A DNA stretch of 54,518 bases from Phycisphaerales bacterium (lineage in GTDB: Bacteria; Planctomycetota; Phycisphaerae; Phycisphaerales; SM1A02), in assembly GCA_009691705.1 (NCBI GenBank), contig SIAR01000015.1:1-54518 (forward strand), read 5' to 3'. This document shows, piece by piece, positions 49,111-54,518 of this stretch (positions are counted from its first letter, which is position 1; every line of letters begins with the position of its first letter). A program made the translations under genes and the position numbers. Under the pieces are notes generated by a model. It ran no database searches. It was not told the origin of the DNA and saw only the letters and a program-made list of their open reading frames with translations.

Positions 49111-49431
49111 TTACTTTTTCTTGTCGCCGCCGGCCTTGGCACCAGCCGCAGGCTTCGCACTAGCCGCAGGCTTCGCACTAGCCGCAGGCTTCGCGCCAGC
49201 CTTGGCATCCGCCGGTTTGGCGCCATCAGCAGCAGCAGCGGCTTCTTTCTTGGGCTTCTTGGCAACAGCGGCCTTGATCGACCGCACCTTTGGCAAGCAA
49301 AGCACAGAGTTCTTGGAGTTGTCGAAGAGCGCAAGCTCTGTCAACTTGGCTATGCGCTCTGTTCGTGTCAGAACATTGCGATGTTGATTTAGACCGCCGG
49401 ATTTTGATTTCAGACTCGGATGAATGCTCAT
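49111..49431 (-). CDS. PVC 'small basic protein' with Ala/Lys/Pro-rich tail
   Basis: The 106-residue protein's first 53 residues (MSIHPSLKSKSGG...RNVLTRTERIAKL...LPKV) match my recollection of the short basic proteins conserved in planctomycetes, verrucomicrobia and chlamydiae. The remaining half is a histone H1-like tail of Ala, Lys and Pro with repeats of 'AKPAAS', ending GGDKKK. The core family is thought to be ribosome- or nucleic-acid-related; the tail would add nucleic-acid affinity. It is coupled (TAATG) to the preceding membrane-protein gene and is followed 2 bases later by the aminotransferase. Confidence 0.75.
   Translation of the reverse strand: MSIHPSLKSKSGGLNQHRNVLTRTERIAKLTELALFDNSKNSVLCLPKVRSIKAAVAKKPKKEAAAAADGAKPADAKAGAKPAASAKPAASAKPAAGAKAGGDKKK
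49145..49198. repeat. Three 18-bp coding repeats
   Basis: The unit GCCGCAGGCTTCGCACTA occurs three times (the third with CGCCA at its end), encoding repeated 'SAKPAA' in the tail of the small basic protein. Copy-number change would alter tail length without shifting frame. Confidence 0.9.
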
Positions 49432-50102
49432 TACTGACCTTTGAAAAGTTTCGGATAAAAATCGCGGAAGTCACCATTACCACGACCAAGCGCCTTCCAC
49501 TTTGCGCCGACCGCTCTGATCTTTGCCTCCAGCGCCTTCACTGGATCTCCTTCGCGATCCTCCCACCCGTAGCCGGGCAGGACAATCACTTGGGACCGAG
49601 CATTATGACTCGGAATCGTGATCGCATCAAGCCCTTGACCGCGACAAAACCCCACTAACTCGTTCGCACGATCAGGAGCCAGCACATCTGCGATGATCAA
49701 GTAGTTCAATCCAGCCTGCCTGGGATCGCCAATTGGGGGTGGTCCAAGCGGTGTGTCACCCACGGCGGGTGCGATTCTGCGCGGCTGAGGTGCGATTTCT
49801 GGGGGATTCGCCGCCCGCGGCGTGCCGGTGCCACCCCCATCGCGGGCCGATTGCGAAAGCAGTGGATCGATCGTGCGCGTCGCCCCCTGCTGCGCTTCAT
49901 TGTGCGTCAAGTCAGCCGATGCGACCCCGGCGCGAAATCCAAGGTAATAGACTCCCATCCCGAGCGCGATGACGATTGTGCAGAGCACAAGCACAAAGCC
50001 AAATGGCACGCGCATCGCGCGCGATCCAGTGGAGTTTGGAAGCACAGAAATCCCATCTTTCGCGCGGCGTGCTTCATAGAGAGTGGTCGCACCCTTGGCC
50101 AT
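49431..50102 (-). CDS. Membrane protein with soluble C-terminal domain, function unknown
   Basis: The 223-residue protein has a cytoplasmic N terminus (1-30), one membrane helix (FGFVLVLCTIVIALGMGVYYLGF), a Pro/Ala-rich linker, and a C-terminal domain (about 125-223). That domain contains 'LNYLIIADVLAPDRANELVG' and 'SQVIVLPGYGWEDREG', which is SPOR-like in layout but not a confident match. It ends in a basic, aromatic segment. TAGTCT (minus, 50114-50109) ends 6 bases before ATG 50102. Its stop overlaps the start of the small basic protein (TAATG). Confidence 0.7.
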   Translation of the reverse strand: MAKGATTLYEARRAKDGISVLPNSTGSRAMRVPFGFVLVLCTIVIALGMGVYYLGFRAGVASADLTHNEAQQGATRTIDPLLSQSARDGGGTGTPRAANPPEIAPQPRRIAPAVGDTPLGPPPIGDPRQAGLNYLIIADVLAPDRANELVGFCRGQGLDAITIPSHNARSQVIVLPGYGWEDREGDPVKALEAKIRAVGAKWKALGRGNGDFRDFYPKLFKGQ

Positions 50103-50114
50103 GGCTGCAGACTA

Positions 50115-50513
50115 TCACGCGGGCGCGTGCGTTGAGAGTCCCATCACGCTCGCCATGGCGAAACCGCCAGTGTGGGTGAGTGAGATCATCCAATGTGAGA
50201 TTCCGATGGCGTGTGCCGCCGCTGCGGCTCCACCAGTCAGAACTAAGGACGGCGCACCCGTCGCCAACGTAAAGACTTCGATGTCGGTCCAAGCCATCCC
50301 GGTGGTCATGCCAGTGCCGAGCGCCTTGAGCACCGCTTCTTTGGCGGCGAATCGCGCACTCAAGCGCTGCGTGCTCTGCGCTCCGCCTGCTATGGCATAG
50401 GCGCGTTCATTCGCGGTGAAGACGCGCTCAAGAAAGCGATCACCATGATCTTCGCGCATGCGTTCGATGCGCGTGATGTCGACCAAGTCAATGCCATGAG
50501 CGATGAGAGTCAT
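50115..50513 (-). CDS. acpS: Holo-[acyl-carrier-protein] synthase
   Basis: The 132-residue enzyme moves 4'-phosphopantetheine from CoA to acyl carrier protein. The metal-binding Asp in 'AHGIDLVDITRIERM' and the 'RFAAKEAVLKALGTG' motif are present, as is the C-terminal 'ISLTHTGGFAMASV'. ATG 50513 overlaps the preceding stop (TGATG), fixing the start. The frame is open far upstream to 51623, but that part is a shadow of the sugar-isomerase-like and nth genes. Confidence 0.95.
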   Translation of the reverse strand: MTLIAHGIDLVDITRIERMREDHGDRFLERVFTANERAYAIAGGAQSTQRLSARFAAKEAVLKALGTGMTTGMAWTDIEVFTLATGAPSLVLTGGAAAAAHAIGISHWMISLTHTGGFAMASVMGLSTHAPA

Positions 50514-51295
50514 CAGTGTGGATCCGCCGTCCATCGTTGCAGTGTCTGCGCTAGGCCAAGTAGCGGATCGGTCCACTGCCGAGCATCTGCCACGGGCGAA
50601 AACCGCAGTGGCAGCACCGCGAGTGAGGCGGCGTAGGCAAGCAAGTCGAGGCGCGATTCGTGCGGCTCTTCTGGTGGACCGCGCATCCCAGATCGCAGCA
50701 GATCGACGATGCGTGCGGTCACGACTTGACTGCCGCATCGCGCGACCACTTCGCAAAGCTCCTTCCCAGCCGCGAGAATCGTGGGTGGATCGATGCCGAT
50801 TCCAAGGGCGCTCGCGCTGCTCATTGGCGCTGCGCCCATCACAGCATCGAGTCCGTGGTCGGCGACCCACACTCCTTCGCGCTGCGCGCAGGCGCTGATT
50901 GCTTCGCGCACTTCGCGCAATCTGCTCTCGTTTTCCGCAGTTTTCTCTGGCAGGGCAATGCTCACTGGACAGCGGCCAACCGCTGCGGCAAGCGTCGCGC
51001 ACTGCGAGACAGCGTCGACAGCGCGATCGACAAAGGCAGAATCGATGAAATGCGCTGGCGGCACAAAGAGGTCGAATCCAGCACAGGAGAGACCGAGTCG
51101 TCGCAGGTGAGACGCGAGCCCCCTGCGTCCACTTCCATCGAGATCGCGGGGACGAGTTCCAACATGTGTGGCTGAGAGTTGTGCGGCGCGATATCCCATC
51201 TGCGCGATTGTCGCGAGCGCTTCGGCGACTTCTCCCGCAAGCGGCGCGACGGTCGCTGCGAGGGGCGGCAATTGTGTTGCGATGGGGTTCGGCAC
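50513..51295 (-). CDS. Sugar-phosphate isomerase/epimerase-like TIM barrel protein
   Basis: The 260-residue protein matches the AP-endonuclease 2/xylose-isomerase-like barrel group: 'ALATIAQMGYRAAQLSATHV', 'LRRLGLSCAGFDLFVPP', 'WVADHGLDAVMG' and 'LGIGIDPPTI'. Several metal-ligand positions are not obvious, so a divergent or inactive member is possible. Start GTG 51295 lies 6 bases after a TAGCCT (minus, 51307-51302). It is coupled to acpS and divergent from nth. Confidence 0.8.
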   Translation of the reverse strand: MPNPIATQLPPLAATVAPLAGEVAEALATIAQMGYRAAQLSATHVGTRPRDLDGSGRRGLASHLRRLGLSCAGFDLFVPPAHFIDSAFVDRAVDAVSQCATLAAAVGRCPVSIALPEKTAENESRLREVREAISACAQREGVWVADHGLDAVMGAAPMSSASALGIGIDPPTILAAGKELCEVVARCGSQVVTARIVDLLRSGMRGPPEEPHESRLDLLAYAASLAVLPLRFSPVADARQWTDPLLGLAQTLQRWTADPH

Positions 51296-51301
51296 GGTGT
51301 G

Positions 51302-51311
51302 AGGCTATCGT
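51302..51311. promoter_or_regulatory. Overlapping divergent -10 elements of nth and the isomerase-like gene
   Basis: The minus-strand TAGCCT (51307-51302) ends 6 bases before GTG 51295, and the plus-strand TATCGT (51306-51311) ends 6 bases before ATG 51318. The two hexamers share two base pairs, so the two promoters must compete or alternate. Confidence 0.5.
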
Positions 51312-51317
51312 GAGACC

Positions 51318-52082
51318 ATGGATGCCCTCGAGATGCGCGCGCGAGCGATTTTCAAAGCACTTGCGAAGCGCTACCCAGGTGCGCGCTGCGCACTGCACTG
51401 GTCGCAACCCCATGAATTGCTGATCGCCACCATTCTCTCGGCACAAGCCACAGATGTTGGAGTGAACAAGGCTACTCCCGCACTCTTTGCTGCGTTTCCA
51501 ACGGTGAAATCGTTTGCGCAGTCGAGCGCGGCTGACATCGAGCCCTTTGTTAAGCAGATCAATTTTTGGCGGATGAAGGCGCGGGCGGTCTTCGAATCGA
51601 TGCTGATGATTGAGCGTGAACATGGTGGCGAGGTTCCCCGCACGATGGAGTCACTCGTGCAACTTCGCGGTGTCGCTCGCAAGACTGCGAATGTGGTGCT
51701 CGGCAATGCCTTTGCCATCAACGATGGCGTGGTCGTCGACACCCACGTCATGCGACTCGCCCAACGCTTCGCACTCACGAAGCACGCAGACCCACTCAAG
51801 ATCGAGCGCGACTTGATGCGCATCGTTGCGCGCAAACATTGGTGTCAATTCTCGCACCTGCTGATCGCGCATGGTCGCGCAGTCTGCAAGGCGCGCGGCA
51901 ATACGTGCGCGACCGACACGATCTGTCAGAAATTCTGCTGTGAGGGCCAACGACCCCCACCCGCGCGCGTCACGGCGCGCCAGCCTTCGAAGGTTGCGGC
52001 GAAGGGGCAGCAACCGACGGAGCGTTTGGGTCGGCGTCGACCGACTGCCACATCGCCACGCCCATCCCGCCGAAGAGGCTGA
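51318..52082 (+). CDS. nth: Endonuclease III (DNA glycosylase/AP lyase)
   Basis: The 254-residue base-excision repair enzyme removes oxidised pyrimidines. The helix-hairpin-helix 'LRGVARKTANVVLG' holds the catalytic K122, and D141 lies in 'VVVDTHVMRL'. The C-terminal cysteine loop is odd: C190-x6-C197-x5-C203-x3-C207-C208, where the canonical 4Fe-4S spacing is C-x6-C-x2-C-x5-C; D200 and F206 stand at the canonical third and fourth positions. A tail of about 45 Arg/Pro-rich residues follows, and its last 113 bases overlap the convergent lipoprotein gene. Confidence 0.92.
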   Translation: MDALEMRARAIFKALAKRYPGARCALHWSQPHELLIATILSAQATDVGVNKATPALFAAFPTVKSFAQSSAADIEPFVKQINFWRMKARAVFESMLMIEREHGGEVPRTMESLVQLRGVARKTANVVLGNAFAINDGVVVDTHVMRLAQRFALTKHADPLKIERDLMRIVARKHWCQFSHLLIAHGRAVCKARGNTCATDTICQKFCCEGQRPPPARVTARQPSKVAAKGQQPTERLGRRRPTATSPRPSRRRG

Positions 52083-53508
52083 CCCATGTTGCTCCATCAA
52101 ATGTTCGGCGGGGATAGATGTTTGTCACGGGTCCTTGCAATCGCACCCGACCAACGCGCTTCATTGCCGAGCCAGTGAGTCGCCACACATCGATTCCATC
52201 GTCGTGGCCGATCCAAAGATCATCACCAACCAGCGCGAGCGTTCGCGCATGCGCACCTTGCGGCATCTGGATGCTCTGCCGCATTCCCTTTCCTTCAACC
52301 ACGACGCGCGAGCCACTCTCGATTGTGTATTCGTCGCGGTCTGCTCCCTCGATCGACGCTGTGCCGAATGAGCCAATGACGGTCGAGCTCGGTGGATTCA
52401 CCGGTTGAATGGGGTTTGCGCTGAGTTCGCAGGTGCCTCCAGACATATAGAGCCAATTGCCTTCATCACTGCCAGCAACAACGCGTCTTCCATCAGAGAG
52501 CGCACGTTGCAGTCGGCCAGGCTCGCGCGTTGCAGCGAAGAACTCGTCGGCGGGTCCTCGGCGATCTGCTTCGAAGCGGTAAAGCGACCGACCAAATGTG
52601 CCTGCGATTGCGAAAGTGTTTTCATCAGCGAGATCAATGTCAATCGCTCCGCGCACGCGAATCTCGCGCATGTCGCTGAGCGCGCTGTTCGAGATCTTCC
52701 AAGTCGTGGCACCGTTTGGCGTCACTGCCCAGAGTCGTCCATCGAGTTCGCGCAGGTGGCTCACGTTTCCGGCGACGACTTCGGCGGCCACCTCTTGCAA
52801 GTCTGCATCGAGTATTCCAACGCGGGCCTTGTCTTTACCTTGATAGATAAAGCCGATCCAGTTGCTCGATCCCACATTCGAAGTCAAAGGTTGCAAGTCG
52901 GTGGCGCGACCGAGCGTTGATCCATCTGAAAGCACCACAATTTCTCGATTGCGCGTCGTCACCAATCCGTGGGCGGTCAACACCACGCGACCGCAAACGT
53001 CGCTTCCCGCGAGAAACCGCTCGCCAGTATCTAGTCGCACCACGCCACCCAGTCCACTTACGTAGAGTTCATCGCCGACCACCGAAACACTCTCGGGGCG
53101 AATTCCCAGGGCTTTTTCTGAGATCGATTCGATGACCATCAGCGCGCGGGGATTCTCTTTGTCGATTCGAACAACAGCGGTTCGATCGAGCACGCCGATC
53201 AGATCGCCACGGAACAGTGTGAGGTCAACGAGCGCACCAGACTTGCCAACGGGCATGCAGGCAATCTCATCGAGCTTGACTCCCGTGGATGGCACTAGCG
53301 ACAACAGCGACCCGCCAAAGGGAGCAAACCACGTTCCATCGATGACAAGCGTTCGCCAATGCGTTCCACCCACCGCGTGGCTGATTTGTAACTCCTTGGG
53401 ACGGGCGTCCGCGCGCTCGACCGGGGTGTAGTCCGACATGCATCCACTCACAACCAACACTCCCAGCGCACTCATCACCTTCCCAGCTCGCGACAAAAAC
53501 GATCTCAT
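51970..53508 (-). CDS. Lipoprotein with beta-propeller-like repeats, function unknown
   Basis: The 512-residue protein has a lipoprotein signal ending V-S-G-C23. The rest is all-beta in character, with recurring blades such as 'VVGDELYVSGLGGVVRLDTG', 'LRELDGRLWAVTPNGATTWK' and 'ALVGDDLWIGHDDGIDVWRL', suggesting a six- to eight-bladed propeller. The C-terminal tail is Ala/Pro/Ser-rich and overlaps nth. TAACCT (minus, 53521-53516) ends 7 bases before ATG 53508, so that start was chosen over a longer frame to 53574. Probably a surface-anchored protein; ligand unknown. Confidence 0.72.
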   Translation of the reverse strand: MRSFLSRAGKVMSALGVLVVSGCMSDYTPVERADARPKELQISHAVGGTHWRTLVIDGTWFAPFGGSLLSLVPSTGVKLDEIACMPVGKSGALVDLTLFRGDLIGVLDRTAVVRIDKENPRALMVIESISEKALGIRPESVSVVGDELYVSGLGGVVRLDTGERFLAGSDVCGRVVLTAHGLVTTRNREIVVLSDGSTLGRATDLQPLTSNVGSSNWIGFIYQGKDKARVGILDADLQEVAAEVVAGNVSHLRELDGRLWAVTPNGATTWKISNSALSDMREIRVRGAIDIDLADENTFAIAGTFGRSLYRFEADRRGPADEFFAATREPGRLQRALSDGRRVVAGSDEGNWLYMSGGTCELSANPIQPVNPPSSTVIGSFGTASIEGADRDEYTIESGSRVVVEGKGMRQSIQMPQGAHARTLALVGDDLWIGHDDGIDVWRLTGSAMKRVGRVRLQGPVTNIYPRRTFDGATWVSLFGGMGVAMWQSVDADPNAPSVAAPSPQPSKAGAP

Positions 53509-53515
53509 CGGCAAA

Positions 53516-53538
53516 AGGTTAGCGCAGAGTGGTAGCCT
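53516..53538. promoter_or_regulatory. Divergent -10 elements of the lipoprotein and TPR genes
   Basis: TAACCT on minus (53521-53516) ends 7 bases before ATG 53508, and TAGCCT on plus (53533-53538) ends 6 bases before ATG 53545. Both predict leaderless mRNAs from a 36-base gap. Confidence 0.45.
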
Positions 53539-53544
53539 GCGCAG

Positions 53545-53859
53545 ATGAGCCAAGGACGGATCGAACTGCTCCAAAAAATGCTAGAAGAAGATCCCAGCGA
53601 TGCCTTTTGTCGGTACGGGATGGCACAGGAGTATCTAAAGGCGGGTGACACAGTTGCGGCGGTCGCGTGGTTTGACAAGACCATCGAAGTCGATATCGAT
53701 TACTGCTACGCCTACTACCACAAGGCGCGCGCCCTTCAACTTGCCCAACGGCTTGACGAGGCTTGCCAGTGCTTGCGGGTCGGGCTCGAGCGCGCCCGCA
53801 CAGCGGGCGATTCCCATGCGATAAGCGAAATCAGCTCTTTTCTGGATGAGTTGACGTGA
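53545..53859 (+). CDS. Small TPR-repeat protein
   Basis: The 104-residue protein consists of two to three tetratricopeptide repeats: 'DAFCRYGMAQEYLKAGDTVA', 'AYYHKARALQLAQRLDEACQ' and a final helix pair. TPRs mediate protein contacts; no partner can be named. It has no signal peptide. Its stop overlaps the start of recX (GTGA), suggesting coupled synthesis. Confidence 0.85.
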   Translation: MSQGRIELLQKMLEEDPSDAFCRYGMAQEYLKAGDTVAAVAWFDKTIEVDIDYCYAYYHKARALQLAQRLDEACQCLRVGLERARTAGDSHAISEISSFLDELT

Positions 53860-54518
53860 GCCGGTCTACGACACCCACTCGCAATGTTTCAAAGCGCGTT
53901 GCAGCGTCTGCAGTGGGTGCAGTCAAGACGATCGACCGCATTGAGAGTGATGCGAAAGATCCGCGCTGGGCAAAGGTTTTTCTTGAAGGGGTCACGCGGG
54001 CGATTGCCCGATTGCCCCGCGAATCACTGACCGAACTTCGCATCACAGAAGGTGCTTCGTGGACGGCGACACTCGCCAAGCGCGTAAACCTCTTTGTGAT
54101 TCACCGCGCCGCGCGCGAGTTTGCCATGGGATTGCTCGCACGCAGCACTCAGAACGCGACAACGATTACAGCGCGCATGACTCGCAAGGGATTCGAGAGC
54201 AGCGTTGTCGCCAAGACCATCGTCGATCTGAAGGCTGATGGATGGCTCAACGACGACACGCATGCGGCGCTGCGCGCTGAGAGTCTGACTCGCCAACGCC
54301 GAGGACTTTCACAAGAATCAGTTGCGGGGTTACTCGAAGCGGAAGGGGTTGACGCGCCACGAGCGTCGCGCGAATCGAAACGCGTTGCCGGAAGTGCGCA
54401 GGCCAACCGCGCCGCACTCGCCATCGCACGCACGGCCATTGCGAAGCGCAGAAAGAAGAGCGTCTTCGCCGTCGCGGCCGCGCTTGCCCGCCGCGGCATG
54501 GACACCGAGATCATTACT
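53856..54518 (+). CDS. recX: RecX-like regulatory protein (partial, 3' end outside window)
   Basis: The open frame starts with GTG 53856 and runs 221 codons to the window edge. An N-terminal region of about 85 residues ('ESLTELRITEGASWTATLAK') precedes the RecX-type three-helix modules: 'AREFAMGLLARSTQNATTIT', 'RMTRKGFESSVVAKTIVDLK', 'DGWLNDDTHAALRAESLTRQ' and 'RRGLSQESVAGLLEAEGVD'. RecX inhibits RecA filaments. The family match is by helix pattern, not by a single motif, so it is probable rather than certain. Two bases of its start codon lie in the TPR gene stop. Confidence 0.8.
   Translation, partial: MSRSTTPTRNVSKRVAASAVGAVKTIDRIESDAKDPRWAKVFLEGVTRAIARLPRESLTELRITEGASWTATLAKRVNLFVIHRAAREFAMGLLARSTQNATTITARMTRKGFESSVVAKTIVDLKADGWLNDDTHAALRAESLTRQRRGLSQESVAGLLEAEGVDAPRASRESKRVAGSAQANRAALAIARTAIAKRRKKSVFAVAAALARRGMDTEIIT

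Noticed and set aside
50514-51623. N-terminal 370-codon extension of acpS
   Set aside because: AcpS is complete from ATG 50513. The extension overlaps the isomerase-like gene and nth in another frame and lacks domain character.

Overview
The window looks like a chromosome segment of a planctomycete, most likely of the class Phycisphaerae. Two very large secreted proteins end in the dockerin-like doublet 'NGDG..NGADL..LLS.WG' that is common in that group. There is also a 'small basic protein' of the type found in PVC bacteria, an oversized SecA, and a compact respiratory operon with cytochrome-fused subunits. Most genes are housekeeping; no phage, transposon, CRISPR array or other mobile element was seen. 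All assignments rest on reading the sequence and on recalled family motifs; nothing was searched against a database.

Layout. Bases 1-9.7 kb (minus strand) hold one tightly overlapped respiratory operon. In transcription order it runs cytochrome oxidase II, I and III, a membrane protein, a diheme cytochrome c lipoprotein, a Rieske protein, a cytochrome b/c fusion, a CtaG-polyferredoxin fusion, and a FixH/YtkA-like protein cut by the window edge. It encodes a bc complex, an aa3-type oxidase and its copper-assembly functions. tRNA-Leu and guaB follow. At 11.4-16 kb (plus) a coupled trio encodes a PilT/PilU-like ATPase, a membrane-anchored GspE-like protein with a broken Walker A motif, and a CvpA-like membrane protein. 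At 16-21 kb are a peroxiredoxin and the two secreted Cys-rich/dockerin-like proteins. At 21-27 kb are an acyl-CoA ligase, a SPOR lipoprotein, a truncated globin, a secreted protein, a class V aminotransferase and lexA with an overlapping upstream ORF. At 27-32 kb a sugar ABC transporter operon is headed by an orphan trpA, then a CAU tRNA. secA, tRNA-Lys, a zinc-ribbon protein, a thioredoxin-fold protein and tRNA-Asp occupy 32-38 kb. polA, a TlpA-like protein, folK and cinA form 38-44 kb (minus). pyrF, a solute-binding protein, a DUF971 protein, a thioesterase and a small lipoprotein form 44-48 kb (plus). The last 6 kb hold an aminotransferase, the small basic protein, a membrane protein, acpS, a sugar isomerase-like protein, nth, a lipoprotein, a TPR protein and a partial recX.

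The most striking cross-cutting signal is in gene starts. At about 16 transcription-unit heads a -10-like hexamer (usually TANNNT) sits 6-8 bases before the start codon, which predicts leaderless mRNAs. Several divergent pairs share overlapping -10 elements. Shine-Dalgarno motifs are clear only for a few genes (the first dockerin-like protein and the PilT-like ATPase). Within operons, ATGA, GTGA or TGATG overlaps are the rule, and three convergent pairs overlap in coding sequence.
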